23,591 nt of DNA, from NCBI GenBank assembly GCA_030627405.1, contig DAOUSD010000004.1, forward strand, positions 1 to 23,591, read 5' to 3'. The position numbers and the translations under genes are program-made. Source of the stretch: Deltaproteobacteria bacterium. Lineage in GTDB: Bacteria; Desulfobacterota; Desulfobacteria; Desulfobacterales; ETH-SRB1. A model generated the notes under the pieces. It searched no databases, was not told the origin of the DNA, and was given only the letters and a program-made list of their open reading frames with translations. This document shows positions 1 through 6,820 of this stretch, piece by piece. Within the stretch, counting starts at the first letter, position 1. Every line of letters begins with the position of its first letter.

Positions 1-1351
1 AGAAGCCCAAAAAAATAATGAAGCCGCACGTCTCTGGATTTCCGGCCTTGAGACTGTTAATCGAAAACTCGGCATTTCGCGTGTTATTGATTTATCGGCA
101 ACCCCATTTTTTTTAAGCGGTTCCGGTTATGTCGAAGGCACCCTGTTTCCATGGACCATGAGCGATTTTTCATTAATGGATGCCATCGAATGTGGAATCG
201 TCAAGCTGCCGAGAGTACCGGTAGCCGACAACATACCCGGCGAAGAGATGCCAAAATTCCGAAATCTCTGGCAGCATATTGGTAAGAAAATGCCAAAAAA
301 AGGGAGAGGCAAGTCAAAAGTTCTTGATCCCCTCAGTCTGCCCGTTGAACTGCAGACAGCGCTGGAAGCCCTTTACGGGCATTACAAAAAAACATATGAT
401 CTGTGGGAAGAAAACGGCATTCATGTGCCGCCCTGTTTTATCATTGTCTGCAACAACACCTCCACATCCAAACTGGTTTATGATTATATTTCCGGTTTTT
501 ACAGGGAGAATGAAGACGGTACAAGTCAGTTAGTAAATGGCCGTTTGGAGCTGTTTAGAAATTTTGATGAACATGGCCAGCAGTTGGGACGCCCAAACAC
601 CTTGCTCATTGACAGCCGGCAACTGGAATCCGGAGATGCATTGGATAAAAATTTTCGGAACATGGCAGCCGACGAAATAGACCGTTTTCGCAGGGAAATC
701 ATCGAGCGCACCGGCGACCGTCGTCAGGCTGAAAACATTACGGATCATGACCTGCTCAGGGAGGTCATGAACACTGTCGGCAAGCAAGGACGACTGGGCG
801 AAATGATCCGATGCGTGGTATCGGTCTCCATGCTTACCGAAGGCTGGGATGCCAATACTGTCACCCACGTTCTGGGCATGCGTGCGTTTGGGACACAGCT
901 TCTGTGTGAACAGGTCATTGGCCGCGCCCTGCGCCGTCAGTCTTATGACCTTAACGAAGAAGGTCTGTTTAATGTCGAGTATGCGGATATACTGGGAATC
1001 CCGTTTGATTTTACAGCCAAACCGGTGATCGCCCCGCCCCAGCCGCCAAGAAAAACCATTCATGTCAAAGCGGTTCGACCCGAACGTGACGCCCTTGAGA
1101 TAAAATTTCCCCGTGTCCAGGGATATCGCTGTTAGGATGCCAAGGAGAAAAAATCCACCATGGAGACCTACTGGGTACCAGGGGTAAATAACCACGGACA
1201 TTATGGCCGCTGGGCGTTTGCTGAATTCACCGAAGTTTACCAAATCGAAGCTGACTTTGAAGCCAAAGTTGAAGAGGAATTTAACAAAATGATCAATCAG
1301 GTATTACCTAAGTTGAGCGATTTTTGGGGAAGAGATGTGCTGAAATCTTGA
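1..1351 (+). pseudogene. Helicase-nuclease restriction enzyme (BPTD_3080-like, type III Res-like), 5'-truncated by window, internally deleted and with a stop
   Basis: The frame is open from base 2, so the gene begins before the window. The remaining part is the second half of a superfamily-2 helicase: an SAT motif (DLSATP, about 105), motif V (SMLTEGWDAN, about 826) and motif VI (QVIGRALRR, about 911). After FPRVQGYR the frame reads Cys then TAG (1133-1135), and then continues in the same frame as DAKEKKST...WVPGVNN...GRWAFAEFTEVY to TGA at 1349. As I recall the family, FPRV-x-GYR is followed by a couple of hundred residues containing a PD...E-x-K nuclease core that itself ends VEIKGYRxEDAK. 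The two GYR motifs appear to have recombined, deleting the nuclease core in frame; the TAG then sits where Glu (GAG) is expected. A fragment starting at ATG 1160 would have no domain of its own. The product would be a helicase without nuclease, so this is most likely dead. Family name is from memory. Confidence 0.8.
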
Positions 1352-1356
1352 TGCAT

Positions 1357-1416
1357 AAGGGTTTGCGAAAACCGCAGGCATACCAGTGGATATGTTGAGG
1401 ATTTTCGCGAATCCTT
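1357..1416 (+). repeat. Long imperfect inverted repeat after the pseudogene stop
   Basis: Arms 1357-1373 and 1399-1416 pair over 17 positions as RNA, counting two G-U pairs and one bulged A at 1401, around a 25-base loop. It begins five bases after the TGA. No T-run follows, so it is not a standard intrinsic terminator. It may stabilise or terminate the upstream message, or be a remnant of an insertion. Confidence 0.55.
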
Positions 1417-1480
1417 GATGCGCAAGAGATCAGTGCAGATCGAGCCAAAAATCGCTCAATTTAGGTTTTACCATATGGTT

Positions 1481-1500
1481 TCCCACGCTGGAGCATGGGA
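1481..1500. repeat. REP-like short palindrome
   Basis: TCCCACGC / GCATGGGA arms surround a TGGA loop, an 8-bp stem with one mismatch. The core CCCACGCTGGAGCATGGG resembles dispersed extragenic palindromes (CCCACGCT...CGTGGG type) that I recall from several environmental proteobacterial genomes. Only one copy is in this window, so dispersal cannot be judged here. Confidence 0.4.
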
Positions 1501-1719
1501 GCCGGGCAAGAACCAACATCAAAAAAGTGTAAACCAAAAAATGAAGAATGTCCAAGATATCATGAAATCCCGTACTCAGTAAAGAAAGAAAATTTGCGAT
1601 ATCTCAATATCTCAAGCAGATCGAATGGTAAAACAAAGAAAACTTGACTTGCTCCAGGGATGATGGTTTGGTAAAAAAATGGTAATTTCATAAAGAGATC
1701 AAGGAGACGAGAGAGGATA

Positions 1720-3513
1720 ATGATGAGATTTCCTTACGGTGTATGCGATTTTAATAAAATCATAACGGAAAAGCTGTTTTACTGCGACCGGACAGACCGT
1801 ATCTCCATGATAGAGGATACAGGATATTTCCTACTTTTTCTTCGTCCAAGAAGATTCGGCAAAAGTCTTTTGCTTTCCATGCTTGAAAACTATTATGACC
1901 TGGCACGGAAAGACCGGTTTCAGGAGCTCTTTGGTCATCTCCTGATCGGTAAAAACCCCACCCCCCTGCATAATAAATACTTTATCCTTAAATGGGATTT
2001 TTCCTGTGTTGATCCTTCAGGAAGCGCTAAAGATATTAAAAGAGCGTTTCATGACCATATCAATTCCTGCATTAAAGCATTTGAGCTATATTATAAAGAT
2101 TATCTGTTCTGTGATATTGAAGTAGATCCTCATAACGCCATCAATTCAATCAAATCCATTTTGTCCATAACCCGCAAGTCCGGACATCCTGTTTATCTAT
2201 TGATAGACGAATATGACAACTTTGCCAATGAAGTTATGATGGGAGTGCGCAGAAAAAAAGAGGATATTTACGAAGCGCTTGTGTACGAGGAAGGACCGCT
2301 AAAGACACTGTTTAAAGCAGTCAAGGCATCGACAGACGGCTCAGGTTTTGACCGCAGTTTTATTACAGGTGTATCACCGGTTGTAATGAGCGATATTACA
2401 AGCGGGTATAATATTGCAGAAAACATATATCTTAATCCAGCCTTTAATGATCTATGCGGATTTCATGAAGCGGAAATAGAAAAAGCCTTAAAAACTATAG
2501 CAGCAAAATGTGGATTCGGGGATAAAGCCGCTGTGGAAGCACTTGATATCATGCGTACTTATTATAACGGATATGCGTTTGCTCCTGATTCAAAAGACCT
2601 TGTTTATAATCCGACTCTGGCAATCTATTTTATGAAGGCATTTTCCGGCGCCTGTAAATATCCGAGAGAAATGCTCGATTCCAATCTTGCAGCAGACGAG
2701 GCAAAGCTTCAGTATATATCTCAGATACCAAAAGGAAGCCAGTTGCTTCTTGATTTGATGAAAAAGGATAATCAACTGGTTATCTCCAGGCTGGCTACCC
2801 GTTTCGGGATTCAACAGATGGTCACGGATCAGAGCAAAGATTTTGCTTTTATCGCCTCTTTTCTCTATTATTTTGGCATATTGACAATAGATGGCGAAAC
2901 AGATGAGGGCGAATTAATCCTGAGAGTGCCCAATCTGACAACACGCGGTCTTTATGTAGAACGGATACGGCAAATGCTCCTGCCTGATCCGTCTGACAGA
3001 GATGACGGGGTTTTTGCCGCCAGGCAGCTTTATGCCAAAGGCGATATGGAGCCGCTTTGCGAGTTTGTTGAACAGAGATTTTTCAAAGTATTCCATAACC
3101 GCGACTACCGATGGGCCAATGAACTCACTGTTAAAACAGCTTTTTTGACACTTCTTTATAATGACATTCTCTATATCATTGATTCAGAAAAAGATATAAG
3201 CCGCACCTACGCTGATTTGACCATGATCATCCGGCCTGATATGAGACGGTTCAAAATCTTTGATATACTCATTGAGTTCAAATATGTAAGTCTTAAAGAA
3301 TCCGGTTTGACCGGCCAAAAGGCAAAGGAATTAAGCGCAGAAAAGCTGCAATCTATTCCTTTAATGCAAACCAGGATGGAAGAGGCAAAAAAACAGGTTA
3401 TACAATACGGCAATGCGCTTGAGCAAAAATACGATAACATGCGGCTTAAAAGGTATGCCGTGGTGTCACTCGGTTTTGAAAGATTGTGGTGGATGGAAAC
3501 AACTTTTTCATAG
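1720..3513 (+). CDS. AAA-ATPase-like protein with C-terminal PD-(D/E)XK nuclease-like domain
   Basis: This 597-residue protein matches the layout of the AAA-ATPase-like (PF09820) plus PDDEXK_9 (DUF1703, PF08011) family. Visible features are the family's P-loop RPRRFGKS at residues 42-49, a Walker B LLIDEYDN at about 160-167, and near the C terminus FDILIEFKYV (514-523), whose E-x-K would complete a PD-(D/E)XK nuclease fold. Length is normal for the family and the frame is intact. The ATG follows AAGGAGACGAGAGAGGATA, so the start is well supported; the second codon is also ATG. The role of the family is not established; members are often present in many copies per genome in Desulfobacterota, Bacteroidota and anaerobic fungi and are suspected to be mobile or conflict-related. 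It stands alone between accessory remnants and converges with the small gene at 3553. Confidence 0.85.
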   Translation: MMRFPYGVCDFNKIITEKLFYCDRTDRISMIEDTGYFLLFLRPRRFGKSLLLSMLENYYDLARKDRFQELFGHLLIGKNPTPLHNKYFILKWDFSCVDPSGSAKDIKRAFHDHINSCIKAFELYYKDYLFCDIEVDPHNAINSIKSILSITRKSGHPVYLLIDEYDNFANEVMMGVRRKKEDIYEALVYEEGPLKTLFKAVKASTDGSGFDRSFITGVSPVVMSDITSGYNIAENIYLNPAFNDLCGFHEAEIEKALKTIAAKCGFGDKAAVEALDIMRTYYNGYAFAPDSKDLVYNPTLAIYFMKAFSGACKYPREMLDSNLAADEAKLQYISQIPKGSQLLLDLMKKDNQLVISRLATRFGIQQMVTDQSKDFAFIASFLYYFGILTIDGETDEGELILRVPNLTTRGLYVERIRQMLLPDPSDRDDGVFAARQLYAKGDMEPLCEFVEQRFFKVFHNRDYRWANELTVKTAFLTLLYNDILYIIDSEKDISRTYADLTMIIRPDMRRFKIFDILIEFKYVSLKESGLTGQKAKELSAEKLQSIPLMQTRMEEAKKQVIQYGNALEQKYDNMRLKRYAVVSLGFERLWWMETTFS

Positions 3514-3552
3514 CCGCCTGGTCAGTAGAGGCAGAAGCGTTGATCCTTTGCC

Positions 3553-3807
3553 CTATTTCTCATAAACAACCTTAGGAAAAATAAATAGATCATATTCATC
3601 TTCAGTTTTGATGCACTCCATATGGCATGTCTCTTCAACTTGATCAATAGGAAGATTTTTCGGAATAGTTATCTCAAACGTAAAATCTTCGTCTTCATAA
3701 TTGGAAATCGGCTTTACTATTATTCCAGGATACTTGTGATGAAGAGAATCTACCAATTTTGTGATAGCTTCTGCCAGGCTCTTTTCAGTAGCTATAGTCT
3801 CAGGCAT
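3553..3807 (-). CDS. Small protein of unknown function coupled to a HEPN gene
   Basis: The 84-residue product is acidic, soluble and without signal or membrane segments. I do not recognise the family. It has a predicted N-terminal helix (about residues 6-25) followed by beta-like segments GIIVKPI, FTFEITIP and YDLFIFPKVV. Its ATG (3805-3807) lies three bases after the HEPN stop codon, and its GGAGG ribosome-binding site is inside the last codons of the HEPN gene, so the two are translationally coupled. By position it stands where HEPN genes often have a nucleotidyltransferase antitoxin partner, but it has no GSxxxG or DxD-type nucleotidyltransferase motif. It could be an unrecognised antitoxin or adaptor; that is only inference from the pairing. 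Confidence 0.6.
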   Translation of the reverse strand: MPETIATEKSLAEAITKLVDSLHHKYPGIIVKPISNYEDEDFTFEITIPKNLPIDQVEETCHMECIKTEDEYDLFIFPKVVYEK

Positions 3808-3810
3808 CTT

Positions 3811-4190
3811 TTATCTGCCTCCTTTTTCATCAATAATATCTATTACTTGTTTCACAGCTTTTAGTAACTGTTCTAAATTATGCTGATCAATATCTATAGC
3901 ATCATAATCACTCTTTATTCTATAAGAGTACAGCCGTCTTAGGGGCAGCCGTTTATCTTCCAATAGGCCCGGCCCGGTTTTTGAGTGATTCGGTGCAAAC
4001 CAATAACCCCTTACAAAATGTTTTATTATTGCAAGATGTCTCCAAACTTTTCCCTCCTCTGGATCACCTAAGGCCGCCCACATGGCTTGATATGATGCAT
4101 AATATGCCCTTGATGCAGAACTGTTGAATCTTTTTTTGTTAAATAATCATTAAGATACTTCTCAGCAAAATCTAAACGATATTTTATCAT
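3811..4190 (-). pseudogene. HEPN-domain protein, reading frame interrupted at an A7 run
   Basis: The continuous part starting at ATG 4083 (WAALGDPEEGKVWRH...) is only the C-terminal 90 residues. In frame upstream it continues as KKRFNSSASRAYYASYQAM, the conserved HEPN helix with the SRAYYA signature, and then meets stops. In the neighbouring frame ATG 4190 opens MIKYRLDFAEKYLNDYLTKK, the expected HEPN N terminus. The two frames join at seven A's (4137-4131), giving a 126-residue protein of normal HEPN length. The frame change is -1 and the A7 is phased A-AAA-AAA-G, so the gene could be an indel mutant, a sequencing error, or expressed by slippage. HEPN proteins include toxin RNases and nucleotidyltransferase partners; an R-x6-H spacing (RHLAIIKH) is visible but not clearly in the catalytic place. 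The LPLRRLY...DY block near the end is typical of the AbiV/HEPN-like subfamily with this length. Confidence 0.7.
4130..4137 (-). other. A-AAA-AAA-G slippery heptamer in the HEPN gene
   Basis: Read on the minus strand, the codons are AC(A AAA AAA) GAT in the upstream frame. This is the X-XXY-YYZ phasing needed for -1 ribosomal slippage, and the downstream HEPN frame is exactly -1. A seven-A tract also allows transcript slippage. Whether it is used cannot be read from sequence. Confidence 0.45.
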
Positions 4191-4225
4191 AGTTTCTTCG
4201 TAATAGTAAACAGCTACCCTTTTCT

Positions 4226-4612
4226 TTATTTTAATCGTCTGGTTAATCTTGTAAAAAACAATTCTCTTTCCAGCAGTCTCCAGATATAATCAACTTCAAC
4301 TGTCATAGCTTTTTGAATTTGCTTTCTTTTTTTCAATGCCTTCTTCAAACCTTTCAAAGCATCCCATTTAGCTTTTATAAAATCTTTGGTTCGACCGCGT
4401 GCTATAAAAAAGAGAAAAGCTGCCATATCATAGATAATGTGGGGAAAGATAGTTTTAAGTATCAACCTGGCAGGCATATTTTGAATATAAACCCATTCCA
4501 AATTTCGATGGCTGTAGTAAACCGAGGTGGGTGAATCGCAGGTAATGATAGCGATAGCCTTATGGTACATGATCGATTCAGAAACGTTTAGCGCACCAGC
4601 CTGTACTGACAA
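4226..4612 (-). pseudogene. C-terminal tail of a lost GT2 glycosyltransferase
   Basis: The 128-residue frame has no GT-A domain. It opens with VQAGALNVSESIMYHK, which resembles the end of a GT2 catalytic domain (the usual AGY-x-V-x-Y-x-P-x-A-x-x-YHK), followed by the membrane-associated tail YYSHRNLEWVY...RLILKTIFPHIIYDMAAFLFF and the basic segment KRKQIQKAMTVEVDYIWRLLER typical of dTDP-rhamnose/sugar GT2 proteins. The nominal start is a TTG inside the end of the preceding glycosyltransferase gene, so there is a 35-base overlap in another frame. This is a remnant of a second glycosyltransferase whose N-terminal two thirds were lost by deletion or recombination with the neighbour. It may be translated by coupling but should not be catalytic. 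Confidence 0.65.
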
Positions 4613-5513
4613 GTCCCATGAGCCCCCCCCTTACTGCCTGAGTAATTTTTTTTCTGCGGTTTTTCTCGAAGAGGAGTATACGTAACAAGTCATAACCGGC
4701 AGCTATGATATCAAATACTATATAGGCAGGAACGGTGAACAGATACTTTTTCCAGAGATATACACGGTTTCTGTAGATAGTATACCGCCTCTCCGGAGAG
4801 TGATTAGTGGTAACAACTTCCAGACCAAAAAAATTGTGCAAATGCTTGTTTCCTAGTGAATGTTTAAGTATCGCATCTCTTACCACCAGGATTTTCCAAC
4901 CACTGACAATGACAGCCATGCAGAATTCGGAATCTATATAATCAATAAAAAAGTCTTCTCTGAACTTTCCAAGTTTCCTAATAACATCCATGCGTATAAG
5001 GCTGCCTGATGCGATAACAAAGAGCACATCGTCCATAACGCGGGTTGCGCCAAAGTACTTTCTTTCGAACAGTATCTTGTATCTTGGGACAATATAGCGT
5101 GGTTGTCTGTCAACGTTAATTTCTTTAAGATATGGGGCAATCAGACCAACTCTTTCCCTTTCCGGGTAATTGTTTAAAGCTTGGCCCATATTATGAATCA
5201 TGTCAGGATGTGCCCAGCTATCATGATCAAGCAAAAGTACCCAACCAAACACCTCTTCCAGTGCATGAGAAAGACCAATATTCTGGGCTCTTGCAAGGCC
5301 CAGATTCTTTTCATTGAGAACGACTCGCACCCTTTCAGGATTTTCTTCCTGCAGTTTCTTAAGTAATGAGACTGTTTCCGGATCAGAACCGTTATCAATA
5401 ATAAAAATCCTGTCGACCTGGGAAAGGATACTGTTAAAATTTCCCCTATATTTCGAACCGATGTTGTAAGTTACAACAATTGCACAGAGTTTTCCAAAGT
5501 GTTTGTTTACCAT
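4578..5513 (-). CDS. Rhamnosyltransferase-like glycosyltransferase, family GT2
   Basis: The 311-residue protein starts with the GT-A strand CAIVVTYNIG (10-19), then IIDNGSD (38-44), the NEKNLGLARAQNIGL block (68-81) typical of rhamnosyltransferase-type GT2 enzymes, and the metal/nucleotide-sugar motif DHD at 96-98. A second conserved segment FFIDYIDSEFCMA contains the likely catalytic acidic residues. The C-terminal third is hydrophobic and basic (RNRVYLWKKYLFTVPAYIVFDIIAAGYDLL), fitting peripheral attachment to the inner membrane, where it would add a sugar to a lipid-linked O-polysaccharide. The ATG at 5513 overlaps the end of the upstream gene by seven bases and is preceded by AAAGG, so it is translationally coupled. 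The gene's last 20 codons contain a G8 run, after which the tail (GLVSTGWCAKRF) overlaps a truncated glycosyltransferase. The sugar specificity is inference. Confidence 0.85.
   Translation of the reverse strand: MVNKHFGKLCAIVVTYNIGSKYRGNFNSILSQVDRIFIIDNGSDPETVSLLKKLQEENPERVRVVLNEKNLGLARAQNIGLSHALEEVFGWVLLLDHDSWAHPDMIHNMGQALNNYPERERVGLIAPYLKEINVDRQPRYIVPRYKILFERKYFGATRVMDDVLFVIASGSLIRMDVIRKLGKFREDFFIDYIDSEFCMAVIVSGWKILVVRDAILKHSLGNKHLHNFFGLEVVTTNHSPERRYTIYRNRVYLWKKYLFTVPAYIVFDIIAAGYDLLRILLFEKNRRKKITQAVRGGLMGLVSTGWCAKRF
4623..4630 (-). repeat. G8 homopolymer near the 3' end of the GT2 gene
   Basis: Eight consecutive G's on the coding strand lie in the codons AGG GGG GGG CTC of the 4578-5513 gene. 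Loss of one G would place translation in the frame of the adjoining glycosyltransferase tail (4226-4612) instead of ending at 4578. Such tracts are mutable; phase variation here is only a possibility. Confidence 0.4.
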
Positions 5514-6820
5514 GAACCTTTGAACGTTACCAAAAGATTTTCTATAAAATCAAACCCCATTTTATCACTTGCATAATCTATAAAACTTTCCCCCTGCAAT
5601 CCTATTTCGGAATTATTTTTATATTTTTCCACAAGAAGACTTAAATGCATGTATAAATTTTGTGGGGTTAAAATTTCAACGGATGTAATATTTTCATGCC
5701 ATTTAGACAAATCCTTATTGGCAAAACTGTTGGTAATGGTTAATATACCAAAATGAGCCATCTCCAACGGTGGGTAACTGGGATGCGGAGAAACCATAAG
5801 TGAAATGCCAATTGCGCTTTCCTTTAAAATCCTCGCATAATCATCCATGCCCAATTTGCCAACTGATTTTAAAATGACACCATCCCCTATTTCTACATCC
5901 GGGTGCTGTTCACCCGCTGAAATAAATCTCCACTCATGGATATCGTCTCGTTTTCTGGCAAATATTTTCAAGGCCTCGATGATAAGAATAAATCCATTTC
6001 TAGGCACTGAAGGTCTGCCATAAATTAATATTTGTTTTATTTTTTTCATCTTTTCAAGATCAAAATGTCTTTTTAATTTTTCATTCATTCTGGGCTCAAA
6101 AAAATATTCTCTTTGAAACTGGTACCTTCTGTCATTAAAGAATTTTTTCAGGAAGGATGAGTTAAACACCGCAATAGTAGGAATATTTGAATTATAAGTA
6201 AGATCTGCCAGAACATATCGGTCTGACCAGTTATAAAAACATGGTTCAAAATCCTGAATCAGATAAATCATTTTATGAAAATCCTGATCATATAATTTTG
6301 ACTGCTGCTTTAGAATGTCTTGCACATGATGTGCTGTCCACCAAGCGGTTGCAATGAATTTATCATTTCTGGTAACCGGGATTGTTTTTTGATATCTATC
6401 ACAAAATGGTACGAGCTGAAATATTTCACTAATATCATCATCGCAAGAAAGCAGCCGGTACGAATCGAAATTACTCACCGCTTCTTTATTTGGCATACCA
6501 TCTGTTATTATAATTCTAAACCTTGTATCTTTGTTCGTTTTTTTTATAATTTCATTAAACAGAATAAGGGCTGTCGATATTCCGCCAAATAGATCTTCCC
6601 TGTTTATTGAAGGAAGTAATATATTTATCCTTTCAAAATCAAATTTACTTTTCCTGATCCTAAATGGCGTTATTTCAGGAATCGAAACAGAAGCAGAAAA
6701 ATTAATTTCCTTATACGCTTTTAATACCCTATTATTGCTTTTTATTTTATTTCTAATTTTCCTGTAAACTTTTCTCAGAGTATTATTGCTTTTTATTTTA
6801 TTTATCATTTTGTTTAACAT
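5507..6820 (-). CDS. WsaF-like glycosyltransferase (GT-B fold, GT4-type)
   Basis: The 437-residue protein carries the blocks of the WsaF rhamnosyltransferase family (characterised in Geobacillus S-layer glycan synthesis): FGGISTALILFNEII in the N-terminal domain, WWTAHHVQ, YLIQDFEPCFYNWSDRY near the middle, then IYGRPSVPRNGF and the donor-site region EWRFISAGE...DYARILKESAIGISLMVSPHPSYPPLEMAHFG, where the last Glu is the usual nucleotide-sugar-binding acid. It is expected in the cytoplasm or at the membrane, extending a rhamnan- or related polysaccharide. The ATG at 6820 lies 23 bases inside the end of the preceding gene, with a weak GGA ribosome-binding site. The first 30 residues are a basic duplicated segment (NKIKSNN repeated 17 residues apart). 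Its base composition is visibly AT-rich compared with genes to the right of 11 kb, consistent with acquired O-antigen genes. Confidence 0.8.
   Translation of the reverse strand: MLNKMINKIKSNNTLRKVYRKIRNKIKSNNRVLKAYKEINFSASVSIPEITPFRIRKSKFDFERINILLPSINREDLFGGISTALILFNEIIKKTNKDTRFRIIITDGMPNKEAVSNFDSYRLLSCDDDISEIFQLVPFCDRYQKTIPVTRNDKFIATAWWTAHHVQDILKQQSKLYDQDFHKMIYLIQDFEPCFYNWSDRYVLADLTYNSNIPTIAVFNSSFLKKFFNDRRYQFQREYFFEPRMNEKLKRHFDLEKMKKIKQILIYGRPSVPRNGFILIIEALKIFARKRDDIHEWRFISAGEQHPDVEIGDGVILKSVGKLGMDDYARILKESAIGISLMVSPHPSYPPLEMAHFGILTITNSFANKDLSKWHENITSVEILTPQNLYMHLSLLVEKYKNNSEIGLQGESFIDYASDKMGFDFIENLLVTFKGSW
6731..6804 (-). repeat. 51-base direct duplication at the start of the WsaF-like gene
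   Basis: The segment encoding NKIKSNN occurs at residues 7-13 and again at 24-30, with near-identical DNA (the plus strand reads ATTATTGCTTTTTATTTTATT twice, 51 bases apart). The flanking residues (TLRKVYRKI and RVLKAYKEI) are also similar, so a 17-codon unit has been duplicated in frame. Confidence 0.6.

Larger units (their letters stand above)
1352..1719. other. Intergenic stretch with two hairpins, no gene seen
   Basis: This 368-base gap between the restriction pseudogene and the AAA-ATPase-like gene holds a long imperfect inverted repeat just after the pseudogene stop and a second short palindrome at 1481-1500. The only open frames are very short. The last 20 bases hold a purine-rich ribosome-binding region (AAGGAG near 1700) for the gene starting at 1720. 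I see no convincing promoter. Confidence 0.6.

Noticed and set aside
1133..1135. TAG in the restriction gene as pyrrolysine
   Set aside because: The surrounding sequence shows an internal deletion with missing catalytic core, and the residue is expected to be Glu (GAG); a plain nonsense mutation explains it better.
530..1243. 237-residue open frame on the minus strand
   Set aside because: It is antisense to the helicase motifs of the restriction gene, with no recognisable domain; it is a shadow.
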